Shown one piece after another: positions 13,949 to 26,553 of a stretch of 64,000 nt of DNA. The notes beneath the pieces were generated by a model, which ran no database searches, was not told where the DNA came from, and saw only the letters and a program-made list of their open reading frames with translations. The position numbers were made by a program, and so were the translations under genes. The first letter of the stretch is position 1. Each line of letters begins with the position of its first letter. This DNA comes from Dipylidium caninum (Eukaryota; Platyhelminthes; Cestoda; Cyclophyllidea; Dipylidiidae): contig QEYB01001019.1 of assembly GCA_017562135.1 (NCBI GenBank), positions 186,001 through 250,000 on the forward strand. The letters are read 5' to 3'.

Positions 13949-14480
13949 TTGTACGCTGTACTCAAGTCTGCGAAATCGGCAAGCGCCACCGAAGAGAGGC
14001 GACTGAAGTCAGTCACGCCTTTTCAAAAATGACTGAGTGTTATATGACTGAATTATCTCATAATTCACTTTACTAAACAAACCGTCGTACGCCACAATAA
14101 CTTTTCGTTCTGAGTCGATCCAAATCATTGTTAGTATTGTTTTCAACATAAATTTAATTATTAACATAACAGTCAGTCCTCCACCCTATGGGCGCTTTTA
14201 GTTCGATTTATGGGCGTAAATTTACAAATGATAAAATGTACCTGAGCTGCGAAGATTAAACCTATTTTGATGTGCTACTAAGGATTTTTGGAACACTTGA
14301 CTATCTTAAGCCTCTCACGTCCAAGCACAGCACATGATCGCGAAGTCTGGGGTCGCCGCATGAAAAGATATATACGTTATGTTTATCACACGTCTGAGGT
14401 TCCAAAAACAGCTCAATTAATTTTTTTTCAAATAAAGGGCAAATAAGTGAAGACACGAACTATGAATAAAATACTACATT
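13949..14480. promoter_or_regulatory. Possible shared divergent promoter region
   Basis: An AT-rich 532-bp stretch separates the start codons of the minus-strand 322-aa gene and the plus-strand 106-aa candidate. If both genes are real, this must hold both promoters. I see no clear TATA element or duplicated motif in it. Confidence 0.25.
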
Positions 14481-15743
14481 ATGCTCATTCAGCGTAGTCC
14501 TCTAAACTTCCCCTTGCTCCATTGCCAAGTGATTAAGGAACTAATACAAATTTCTGCAGAAAGGATATTCAGAAGCCTAGAAGGAGAATACAATTTGCTG
14601 CAGGTACTCAGGCTTCCAAATGACCACGTTATCTTCACAGTGAACACACTACGAACAGCTTAAGCAGGGTCTTGAGCATCACCTTTCTGGTAGGAATATG
14701 AGTTTAAAACAAAGTGCGAAAATGGAAACATGATTTCTGGAATCTTGGTGAGGAATGACTCCTGGTAAAAAATTTATCGAGGTCCTCGGGTGGAATTCGC
14801 TGGTGATAATCGATACCTGAAAGCGTTTGCAAAAATGTGGTAGGCACTATTAACTGCCGAACAATAACCCACCAATTGTTTCCACATTGTGTTTTTGGAG
14901 TCTAAGCCATCTTCGCTAGGAGGCTCTTGTTTTTGAGCGTTATTCTCTGCCGATTATTAGGACAAATCTACAGAAAAATGTAGAATTTCACTACCGTCGT
15001 CAACATCCCAGCTTTGTAAACCCATCACTTAACTCCTTACAATTTCGAAGAAGACAAAATCCAATTATGTTCTGCAGGAGTTGTTAGTCCTCCAAAGTTT
15101 CCACGGCCAGGTCTTTGACGGCATCAAAATTTCAAGGTGCCACCTAACTTCAGCTAAAGAATTAAAATTCTTTGACGCTCCTTTAAAACGTTTCACTACC
15201 CAAAAAGATCAAACGCTTCTGGACAATTGTGTCTCATCACATTGCTGGTCTGTCAAAATATGAGTAGAGCTCCGAGAACTTTCATACCTATAAAGTACGA
15301 CTATTGAGTTGCCAATGAAACCTCATGGGGTTCATTTTAGTACTAAAGGCACTTCAAGCACTTTTCAACTCCAGGTTACTGACAACCAGTCTAACTCCCA
15401 CTCCCGCAATCAAAGCCTCTTCTCCACTGAAACCATTGATGCACCTTCTTATGGAGGTTAAATGAACCTCCTACCACGAAAATGTAATCAGACGCCGCTT
15501 TTGTTTCACTGCAAAAATTGACTTAATGCTAACACTTGGGCCAAAAATTTGGTGCTTCTTTTAATATGAAAGTTCGGCACAAGTTCTTTCTCTATGCGAC
15601 TTGGAGGGCTGTAGGGCGTGGACCAATAATTGTGTTTTGAAACGCCAAATATGAGGACCAAATCCTTTCCTTCTGTCGCCTTTCAGATTAAGATGCCAAC
15701 GAAGAGGACTAAAAAGACCCCGAATAAAATTGGTCCCGTTTAA
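14481..15743 (+). CDS. Candidate small gene, four exons, 106 aa, unknown function
   Basis: Four open segments join with matching phases: 14481-14603, 15078-15136, 15375-15456 and 15687-15743 (321 nt, ATG to TAA). The product would have a helical, leucine-rich first half (IKELIQISAERIFRSLEGEY then LLQELLVLQSF), a Pro/Ser/Thr middle and a strongly basic end (MPTKRTKKTPNKIGPV). The last two acceptors are pyrimidine-rich, but the donors GTACTC, GTGCCA and GTTAAA are weak, so the exon pairing is uncertain and further 5' exons may exist. A poly(A)-like AATAAA lies about 320 nt past the stop. The gene would start 533 bp from the start of the divergent minus-strand gene and end 733 bp from the lyase stop. 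I recognise no family. Confidence 0.4.
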
Positions 15744-16475
15744 AGAGACAAGGTAAACCACGACTCGGTTGAGCAAGTAGCAATGGTGGATCGCTTTAGC
15801 GCTTTCTGTCCATATTCATAGACAACTATTTAATTTCTGCTGGAACAATGGAAAGATGAACGACTTTTAAGGAATTATGTCCACAGTTCTAACGTTATTC
15901 CAACAGTCACTATTGAACCTGTTGGAAGTGTGGAATGATTTTCGTTGGCTGCAACTTAATTGCTGCCACCGGGGGGTCAAATACGACCTTACTCCTCTAT
16001 GCCTCCTCTGAGTAGGCAAATGCATGAAGTAGTCGAAGGATGCTTAGATAACCTGAGTGATAATGAAATAAATATGGTGAACGCTGATCTGCGGGTCTGA
16101 CGTGGTCACTTAATTGTGTATTTCAACGCTTTTTGATGTGTTCATGTCCTAACACTTGACCAAACGTAGAGGCAACGGCTACTCTTAAATACATTAATTT
16201 TCGTGTAAAAAGAATTTATAAACAGCAACAATATATTTCGCTTTGCTCATATAATGCAACCTGCCATAAAGTTAACCACAAGCAAACAGCAAAGGAGTCA
16301 TGATATTGAACATATTCAAAGCCTTTTAACCTCAATTCCGCCAGTTAAATGAAAAATAAGCTGATAAAAACGAGAGACTTTCTACAAATGAAAAAAAAAA
16401 ACATTCGCAGGGACTCTATCACCAACTTAGACAGGATAACAGGGTCGAAGGAGAGTTCGATGCTACCGAGAACGT

Positions 16476-19400
16476 CTAATCAGCAAAGTCCTCAGTGGCG
16501 TAGCAAGCATCGAGGAAGCTGGACAGCACGGAGGCGACCAGGGAGCGATCAGGAATTCTTGCGCACATGCCGTAGATCGCCGCCTATAAGGGGGAATACG
16601 GATACTGGTGAGATGCCCGGTGCTCTAAACAGGAGACGAGTGGCCGACTTAAATTATTTAAAGCGAGGTCGAGTAAACTCGAAAAGTGAACGACATAATC
16701 ATAAAACAAGGTTAATAAAAGGAATTCTGTTGAAGTTACCTCAGTTTTAAACCTAATTGGAGTCTATGAGTAAAGCAAATTTGATAACAGTCGCTGGTTT
16801 AATAACAGGTAACACAAAATTTTCGTCGAATTAAAAAAGGAAAGAAACTAACCATGCCAGAAGAATTACTGCTAGGGTTATTAAGCAAGTGTGTTGCTGC
16901 CGCCTTGAGTTCATCAAGAAAACGTTTTCCAACTCCTGGTCGAGTATGCCTGTCGGTGACGCAGAAGTGCACCGCTGGAGGGTTCTGAAGAATGCTAAGA
17001 CTCCAATTAGGCGAGCCATCGGGATGATGGGACATCATGTCGGCCAACTCGTAGATGTCGAAGGTATCCGAGGTGAAGGCGACCACACTTACCAGAGGCT
17101 CGCCGAGTACGAGCAGACCTGGAATCGATGCTATGCTGAAAGGGAAAGTGCGCCAAATGGAGAGTATCAAAGACGAAGCTGTTGAAGTTTCACCGGAGTG
17201 CAAACTAATTAGGGGGCTTTTGTTAACTACCTACATTGGCTTTTGCAGCAACATTTACTCTATCAGTACTACCAGATCCTTAGTCTTCTTCTACAGCACC
17301 AGAAAAGCAACGGCAGGAATGTCCTGCATTGTTGACCTCTCACGGACGTCAAAAAGTTACACTAGTGAAGGCTGAAGAACGCTATTGCCCCATAACACGA
17401 ATAGAATTAAGCGTTTAAAAGTGATAAAGGAAAACAAATTATGTTGATGGCCAAGGTGGCGAGGAAAAGAAACGACGCGGATGGGACTGTGACTGAGAGA
17501 GAGAGAGAAGAGTCGCTAAAACTCACAGATTGTATATTCCTACAGAATCAGGGAAAAAATCAGTTGTTTATTCCACCACTTTCTGCTAGACTAAAATTTT
17601 AGCAAAATGCTAAAGGATGAAGGTATTTATCCCAAGTCGTCATCAAAGACCAGTCCCACTTATGCAAAATGAGACTGGGATCTTATCCAAAAAGAAGAAA
17701 AATTCAGTCAAATAGTTACCCTGCGGCGATGGTTCGAGCTGTAGAGACGATACGCTTCGTTGACCTCACGTAGCCCTCTCGACCGAAGTACATAAGAGCC
17801 GCCCAACAGGCTGCAATTAGAGCCCCAGAACGACTTCCTGTGATGGGGAGAGGGAATAGTGTGGAAGAAGGAGAGAATGTCTCAGGAATGGCAAATCTGG
17901 ACTCAACAAAACAACAAATATTGTCACATTGTCAAAGGGTGCGGTATTAAGGTCAGAGTTTACACCTAAACAGGCAACGGTAACTTCCAGACACGATTGT
18001 TACACAAACATTGAATTTATCACATCATAAGAACTCCACCTTTAAAATGATCAAGCTACAAAATTTCTCACAACGTTAAAAGTTCGAAGTCACAGATTAT
18101 ACCAGAAGGATTGGAAATAATTTCCAATGGTGTTTACTGATGCTGGAAAAACTCGGTTTTAAACAGACTTCGAAAGGGACAGTTACGCGGTCCGCAGAAC
18201 CCAACCCGTTCATAGCGAAGAGAAAAAATCGGGGGAAAATTCGGATGACACAAATGAGACGAGTTACCTTTAACAAATCGGAAAATCTTCACATTTTTCA
18301 TTATACTATAAACCTGATGAAACAGAAAACTCGGTAAAGCAGCCAAAGGACTGAAACGGACTCGGCTCAAGGATATTTCGCTGGTAAAATTTAATCTGGC
18401 ACTGATACGAGTCTTGTTTATTCCGGCTTTTGCTATGTAACTTCTATTTGTTTTTGTTTTCGGTTTTTGAAGAAAGGACATCAACCACGGCAGAAATTGT
18501 CAACTACAATCCCTATCAGTTTGTTAAAGTGGCTAGGAAAGTAGTCAGCGTACGCGCCTGGGGTAGTGAGGGCACGAGACCTTTCAATGGTGCTCACACG
18601 GAAGTTTCGACTGACCTCCGCGCAGGGGAACAGTTTAGTGAACGAGAGGACATCAACATACCAGCTAAAGTCGGGGATGCGTAAATTCCACCAGACCAGT
18701 CGGGGAGAAGGAAAAATTGGTGATTTCGCAACTTTTTACTGCGATACATGATCACGGAGGAGCCCTTCGCCGCGAAGCCATACTGAAAGACGTCGAAAAA
18801 GTTAAGACCAGACAATGTGCATATCAATCATGCGACAGAGAGGACTGGGTGGGTGGTATCATCCAGTATTCTCTCTGCGACTTAGCAAATCTGGAAAGAT
18901 ACATGGTAGCAGTCACAAGAGGCCAGAGAAGTTGACGGTAATGTGGTAAATGTAGAAGGAAAATAGGGCTTGAACGAAGTGCCTAATTTATCAAATACCT
19001 TGACAATAATGAAAACACTGCGATTCACCATTCGAAATTTTAAAACTAGAAGAGGCTAACATGCGTGGTGTAACACGAGACAAAGAGAGTGAAGAGCTCG
19101 GCACTTGACTGAAGATCGCATGAAAGTGTTGTAACAATGCAGTCTTAAGATGAAGTGCTTTTTTCTGATAGACAAGTTTTTCTTCACTCGAGCAAATTGC
19201 ATAGGATGTGAAAAACAAGACATTTCTGATAATTTCGTGGAATTAGGATCTGGAGTAAGAAAATGCCCCCTTTTAACTCCATCAAATAAACATGAAGCAT
19301 AACAAGAATCCGCTAATTGTTTCAAGGACAGAAAGAAATGACATGACGATAGAGCAATGGAAGGAAAAGGTTTTTGATCAAGAAAACCGTCAAACACGAG

Positions 19401-22400
19401 TAAAGATTATGGTGCAATTACACAAGTAGGCGAATGAAGAGGCGACGAAACCAGATTAGCAGTTGGTACGCATCAGCTCACCTTGTGGGTGTCGCAGGAG
19501 ATGCTGGTGACACCAGGCACCCGAAAATCGAAGGAGTTGATTAAAAAACCGGCCTCATTCATGAAGGGCAACAGAAAACCGCCCAAACAACAATCCACGT
19601 GCACCGGAATGCCTCGAGACTGTCCCAACTATGGAGTGAGGGAAAGTGCTGGCGTTAGCCTTGACTCCATACCGTAGCACAGTGGCCTTCTGCTCACGTC
19701 ATCCACTACACTATAGTCTCAGTCCTTGTAAAAAAAACGCTTCACAGAGAGATATGGGGCAAAGGGATCCCACGCCTATTCTGTCCGTGTAATTTTTACT
19801 AAGAGCGGCGCCATTATGAAATAGCCAAGAATATATGAGACGCCAGTGTCGGATACAACACACACTCGACGTTAACGTCCGACATTCAAATAAGAAGTTT
19901 TAAACTTTTTCCTAAATATCCACAGATTTTTAGATTTCATTGCCCATTTAACTCTTGTTTTTCATTGACTTTTCGAATGGTGGCAAATAACTTTAAGACA
20001 ATGCAGTTAACAACGTTAAATTCTGCGACTTTTGATAGAATATTCAACTTAATTTGGCAATATATGATTTACCAGACTAGACAAAGGTGATGATGGTGTT
20101 TTCAATTGGTAAAAACAAGTAGATGCTGACGGCAGCCATTCGGGATAAAACAAACCTCCCGTTATAAGAGGCCCTTCAAAGCCCCATTGAGTTCTCGCCC
20201 TGACAAGATGTTACCATGTCGTCGAGCCAAAATAGGGTATAGAAACACGTACCTTAGCAATGCCTTCGATGTCATCAATAATCCCTTGTGGATACTGAGG
20301 CGCGGAACCAACGAGCTGAAAGGGGTAGAATAAATTCAGCGGTTTACCCAAACCAAGAATTGGACAATTAACGGAAAACTACTTATTTCCACCTTTTAAA
20401 CGACTGGCGACGAATAATAAGGAATACAACTAAATGGGGCTCAAAAGTGTTCTCCAATGTGACAATAAGGCCAATCTAGAAAGCAGTGGTTTCCCCCTGA
20501 ACCGCATGAAAACAGAGTTTCGTTCTCACGAAGATTCAAAAGAGAAGCTGTCTCATACGGACACAAGAGAAAGCGAAAAGAAATCCACCACGTTATGGCA
20601 GTAGTAGTATAGGTGCAAATATACTTTTTATCGAAATGTTTTTAACTAACCGGAGTTCCAAATTACTAGTGATAAAAATACAGATTAATGGCGTAAAACG
20701 ACATATCATCCAATGGTCTTAGAAACTTGAAATTCAGTACATACGAGCAACATTACAATGTGGGAAAAAGGGGATTCACCATGCAAGTTCTTCGTGTAAT
20801 CGCGCGTTTCATAGCTTTCAGATCGACCTTGAATGTCGTCGGGTCCAGAGGAACCTTCTTCACTCCGATATTCATTAAACTGCCTGCCTGCAAGAGGAAG
20901 AGTCCCCTTCGTCGGTGTAATATCAAATCAAAGAACAAGTTCTGTTTCGTTTAAGGCTCAAATGCAAAAAAGTGGTATGGGTTGTAAAAACTAAAAACAC
21001 CTATAAATTGAAATTTGTTAAATAAATACGGATGCTTGTCGATCACAAGTTGGTCAACATGACTTGAAGCATGAACAATGAGACGATTTTGATATGGCTG
21101 TTTACGGCTCACAAGCATTAGGCGTTCCATTTGGACGTAGAGTGCCTCCAGGGTCGGCTCATTCGCCCAGTCGACATAATATTTTACAAAGAAACCAAGT
21201 CTAAGGATTACATAAATTAACGTCGGATGGGCCCCAGTGATACCACCACCAAGAATCACTTCCCTTTGATGAATAACCACTATGCAAATACAAGTCAGCT
21301 TAACAAGAAGGATTTTAGTGAAGAGTCCTTTTACTCAGGCACATCAAGAGCGATACAGATGTTATAAAGGCAGTGATGGCAAGACTCGGTTGTAAACTTA
21401 GGCATAAATCACTTCCGCAAAAGGTGAATAGAGCAAGCTAAGCAGCGTATGGTATCAATGTAAAAACGTTTAGAGTAATTACGGAAAAAAAGGGGTTGAG
21501 ATGGTCACGAAGTGATAAAAGAGGGGGGGGGGGAATTTTACCTTGTCAAAAGCTGCATGAGCCGAGACGGGAATGACCCTGAGGAGAGGCAACAGCTACT
21601 TTTAGCATACCCAAATGCATCAGCAATTACTCAAGAAGGTAAGTGATTATTTCGAAAAATAGTCCACCTCGTTAACTCGGCCTAGGGGTGACAAGAAAAG
21701 TAAGGAGGCTAGTGCTAAATATTCCGATTTCTATATAATACAATCCAACGAGATGTCTTATTTCACTTGGCCTCATTCGAATAACATATTAACTAGTATA
21801 AGAAAAGAGCTAGTTGTCTCATTTATGCTTGTTAAAATTTTGTCAAGTGGATTGGAAATTACTGATCGATTTCTTTATCAAGAATCCTAAAGTGATTCAA
21901 GGTAAGCAATCAAATTTCATACATGCTAAAAGGCCTTTTTAAAGGAAAAACGTTACAATATGATAAAGGCAGACACATGGGTGACAGAGAGGTAAATAAG
22001 AAGTCAATCTATAAACCATTTCGAATGAATAAATACCGAAAGTTCCTTAAGTTGTTTTGCTCGAAAAGAAAACAAACCAACGTAGAATTATTCTAGGAAT
22101 AGCATTAATTATTACTCAAAAATGATACAAGGGAGAGGAGTAACGGAAGAAAATTTAAGCACGGGCAAAATATCGTTTTGCATATTACCTCCTCGTAAAC
22201 CTGCGGCCGCCCTAGTAATATGAACTTTTAAATGCATACCCAGATTTTTAAATAATAAGTAGCACTTTTTAACCGATGAAAAGGTTATTAAAAAATGTAA
22301 ATCTAATAATTAACAACAAATAATGAAGGACTTAGAAGAACGCACATTTCAGGGTCCTTGATGCCCCGTTTATAAGCTCGATTTCGATAAGCCAAACACG

Positions 22401-24011
22401 CCAACAGCAAACTTTCAGTACCGCCCGAAGTCACCTTAGAGATAGAAGAGAAGAAAGTCACTGTGCCGACAAATCAACTGCCGAAAAGAATATTTAATGA
22501 GTCGTGGAGAGAAGGACAAGCTTTAAGAGGAACGAGATTTCGTATGATTCTTACAACTTTAATGAAATAACTATATTTAAAAAAGGCAGACTTGGAAGTT
22601 AATTGGTCGTATTAAGCAAGGTCGCGCTTAAAAGTGTCGTGGGAAGGAATCCACATTTCCGAGTGAAAATAGGGTAAGCAGTGTTTTCCTAAGTTTGGAT
22701 ATACCAGAAATTCCACGAATTCCGCCAATTTTGAATTGAGGGTTTCTAGACCTATAAAAATTAGGACGTATTATCTAGGCAATGAGGGTAAACCAATCCA
22801 AAGTTAAACAAAGTACCTGGGGAAAACAGCATTGTGGGAAAATAATCCCCAAGTGATGAAGTACGTCGAAGCAAATGTGAGTCAAACAGCTAAGAGAAAC
22901 ATACTTACAGTGCCACAGCTCTTCGAATCTCCATTGAACATGGTAAGACACATTCGAACAACCTCCGCCTCCATTCGTCGAACATCGGGAAAAGCGTCTA
23001 CGTGAAGAGGGTTCGCCCAGAGGGTCATTTGCTGTATCTAAAATAAAACCAGCGTGCTGTTGAAAATTTATTATTTACGGGGAGAGAAGGTAGTAATGTT
23101 AAGACTACATTATAAATGTTGAGTGTACAAGACTCGTCCCCATTGGGTTCCGAGTGAGACAAAAAAGGCAAACAAAAACGAATATCTCACGTTGATAAGT
23201 AAATTATTCAGTCCTTCATTAAAAGGATACACAGCTCCAGACATTTGACCATCCTCCCAGGAAACGGCAGAAGTTGAGCGGTAGGAAAGCGCCATATCCA
23301 AAACTTCCTTCTAAACCGGTCAGTAATTTGGAACAATTTACACATGAGCTTGATCGTTGGGGCAAACTAGTTCGGTAGTCAATATTATCAAGTTTGCCAT
23401 GAATACTTTTAAAAATGTCTTCTTTAACTTTGCGAAGTTTCTTATTTTTGATACCACGTAAATATGGAAGACTGATGATTAATCTGAACAAATAAGCCTT
23501 GAGTTGAAGACATCCGGGGGTTAAATGGAAAACTTTATCCAGTATTACTATAACGGAGACAGCCAGGAGTATCTGCAGAGTGGCATTAACAGGATCATAT
23601 TCCTGGATGTAGTCAATAAGTTGTGTGACATGTGACCCAACGAAATCAACAAAGTCGTTTACCAGCGATATCTCGTTCTAAATGACATTAAATGAACCAA
23701 ACGCCACAAACCATCGCAACAATATCATAAAATTGCCGGGCCTCGCAAGTGGCAGCCGCGACCTTGGAAATATAAAGAATTAAGACAATTAAATCACTGT
23801 TCCTGATGTGGAATCCCTAATGCCCACTTTACTCTAATCAAGCGGTTTTTTTATAAATTTTTAAAATTAGTGTGCTGTAAGTTTGGACGCTTATTTTGTA
23901 ATGCACGAAATCAATGAAGCGACGTAACATTTATTAAAAGGTAACCTGTAAATTTGCATAGATGTGTGCTATGTACCACAATGCACCATTATTTTCAACT
24001 GAACGAGCCAT
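16476..24011 (-). CDS. SGPL1: Sphingosine-1-phosphate lyase, 13 coding exons, 574 aa
   Basis: Pyridoxal-phosphate enzyme that splits sphingosine 1-phosphate into a long-chain aldehyde and phosphoethanolamine; the family sits in the ER membrane with its catalytic part in the cytosol. Exons, 5' to 3' on the minus strand: 24011-23946, 23677-23342, 23310-23191, 23037-22909, 22434-22346, 21578-21542, 20887-20780, 20315-20253, 19628-19482, 18782-18662, 17837-17720, 17135-16853, 16583-16476. All introns are GT-AG and every phase matches, summing to 1725 nt. A membrane helix lies near residues 54-70. Motifs seen: [45 protein letters not shown] (cofactor lysine about residue 365), [27 protein letters not shown] and AAIYGMCA. 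Length is close to the human protein. The first exon (MARSVENNG...) is the least certain part, since its donor GTTACC is weak; the rest is unambiguous. Confidence 0.96.
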
Positions 24012-25924
24012 TCTTTGCGCGCTCCTTGTTGTTTTTCATATGGTAGTACGTTTGCGACACTGACTTGCACCGGTACTTATAGGATTATTCGGATTTTGGT
24101 GAATTTTTGAGTACGAACAGCACTATTACGTTACTGATATTAAAAACATATATCCTACTAAATCAATGCCCGATATCCTTTTATAGACTTATTCGAACAG
24201 CTGATTTTCCCTGACTATGTCAGACCACATTAACATCAGACAAATTTTATTACTAACTAATACAGGAAACGCAAAGCCAGTGGTCTGTAGCTATTCTGCA
24301 GAGCGTTTCTTGGGGGAAGGAAGATGATGAGTTGTTCACCTTAAAAATACATTATCACGTCCATAAGAGTGCAGCTAAAGTTTGTGAAAAGAATAGTCAA
24401 TTACGGCTGAACTCTATGCTCTATGATACGAATCCTTCCAGCAGAGTTTAGTTTAAGCAAACCGCTGTTGTGAAAATCCTATGAAAGTCCACCTTTGAGA
24501 CGGCAATGGAACTCAGAGATGCGGTTAGTAGGGCTAATGCAATATGGAAATGTTAGAGAGGAAATCCTAATTTATTCGAAAATTACTGCGTTCATTTAAT
24601 TAGCTCATCCCCCTAGTCAAAAGTAAAAACCTCTTCACTGGGGCTGAGCAAGTGAAGGTAAAAAAGCTACTGAATTAATTTTTCCCATTCTTACGCTGTC
24701 GAAATGGATAAGGAGTTATATTGGCAAGCCTGAGTACTGATATCGCTTTATTTTATTCTGTTTCCGATCCTGCCGATCACCAAAGCCGACGTCAAGGTTT
24801 ACAAAAATGATGACTTTGGCGTGTGCACAAGGCGGAGTAGCAATTTCTGACGCGTTCGCTACACACTCTCGTGTTTTTTGTGTAATAGCTAAATTGGGCT
24901 TAATTTCCGCGAAATGCAGTATAGAACGTAAGAGAGGATGTAATTAGACCACCCTTACCCACTATGAGGAAGTAACTTGACTTACCGGTCCAAAAAAGCC
25001 TTGCACTTATGGTGCGTAAAGGTGAGGGGACCAGAACGTGAAGGCGAAGGTCGAAGTCGAAGAACTTTTGCCCAAGTAGCCAGACTTTTTGGAGAAGTCT
25101 TCTTGTGTCACGAAGACGGCAACTATTTTCATGTGTTATGTCTTTTTAAAAAAACCGGCACTCTGCTAATTGTGACTTTTCGCCGGCTCCACTTTCCACC
25201 AACGGCTGAATGTTTTTGATGTCACCGAATTCCTCCAGCACACCAAATAACACTTTGGAGTAGAATAACTTCAACCTAGCCTTGAACGGGCCGGAGTGTT
25301 TGCCCTCCACGTGGTCTACTCGAACCGGCTGAATTGGCACGAGGTGATTGTCGTGTGAAGGATTTGGTCAACTTGACCCTTCAGCTTGGAAAAGCGTCGT
25401 TTTGCTCTAAGCTGGTGCTTTTCCGGTCACTAGGATTCAGCAACTAGGATGGCCTTAAAGATTACTTGTTTGTCTCCTAAAAGGACATATCCGCAAGAAT
25501 TAGTTGATCTGAAATGAAAACTCCGGCAAGTGTAAAGGTGGCGGGGCGACATTGCATATCTTGAATGTAGAAAGTAGTGCAATTACACGATTTTATAGGC
25601 TTTAACGGTGGAATGTTGTAAGACGAATGGGTGTTTTTCGGACTCGGTATGTCTTTTTCAGGCTGAGAAAACCAGTACCACTGTCGATTTACCAGTCAGA
25701 TAAGGGTTTTAGTCGTTTAAGTTGTTTTGTTCTGGCGCGCTTGTTGGGCTCCACTTTTGACAAAGCATTTATACTTTTTCCCTTTTCTTATCGTATTCGG
25801 AGAACCTGTTCTATACTTTTTCTTCTTATTTGGGCTTTTATTTTTTATTTAGCAAAAATTACATCTTATAGTTTTGCGGTTCGGTTTTTTTCAAATTTGT
25901 AAATGTAGGGAAATTCATTTGGTG
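24012..25924. other. AT-rich upstream region of the lyase gene
   Basis: Must contain the lyase promoter, since the first coding exon ends the gene at 24,011. No TATA motif or non-coding exon could be identified. Short open frames near 25.0 and 25.7 kb have no recognisable content. Confidence 0.4.
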
Positions 25925-26553
25925 TAACGCACCAGCATTTGTGAATCGCACCTGAAAAGCAACGAAGTTGATCTCTTTCTGAAATGACTAATTAAAACCG
26001 ATGAAACGTGGTTAGTTTTGGAACAATATGACTCGGGAGAGATTGTGGCCGAGGCAAGATTGACCACCAGCCCCGACGACATCAAAGGCAGAGATTCACC
26101 ACGGAAAGGATTGTGCTGCCAGTCTGGTGGGGCTATAAAAAAATTCTGTTCTTTAAACATTTACCAAACAGCCAAACGATCACGTCAAACGCGTTCCTTT
26201 CAACAACTCGCGAAACTGAAAGAAGTAAATCGAGTAAAGCGGCCGGAATTGGCAGCTCGTGAGGGTGTTGTTTACCCCTCTGATAATGCAAAGCCCCACA
26301 CCTCGTGGGTCGCTCACCAAAAGTTGTTGGATCTGTGCTGGGTCCTGCCCTTGCACCTTCAGACTATCATTTATTTCGTCGTTCCAGGCAAAGCGCCTTA
26401 AGTGGTAAAATTTTTTCTGACGCTAGAGATGCCAAATCACAATTCAGTTCTTTGATAGCAGAGACCAGAAACCGTATAAATGCGGAATTGCAAAACTTCC
26501 TGAACGATGGTAACCAGGTCATAGGCAGAAACGGAGGAGGTCTGATGGAATAA
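25925..26553 (+). mobile_element. Degenerate mariner-family transposase fragment
   Basis: Translation shows the C-terminal two thirds of a mariner transposase broken by one TGA and a frameshift. Seen in order: ICESHLKSNEVDLFLK, a stop, TDETWLV (first catalytic Asp), EGVVYPSDNAKPHTS (second Asp, about 26,282), then in another frame APSDYHLF (third Asp, about 26,362). The second and third Asp codons lie 80 nt apart, less than the DD34D family requires, so there is a deletion as well as a frame change. The N-terminal half and terminal repeats were not found. It lies about 1.9 kb upstream of the lyase start and cannot be active. Confidence 0.85.

Noticed and set aside
16349..16750. 133-codon basic open frame on the plus strand
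   Set aside because: It runs antisense to the last coding exon of the lyase gene (16,476-16,583), which is certain. Its composition is that of a shadow frame.
16889..17185. Plus-strand open frame of 98 codons
   Set aside because: Antisense shadow of lyase exon 12 (16,853-17,135).
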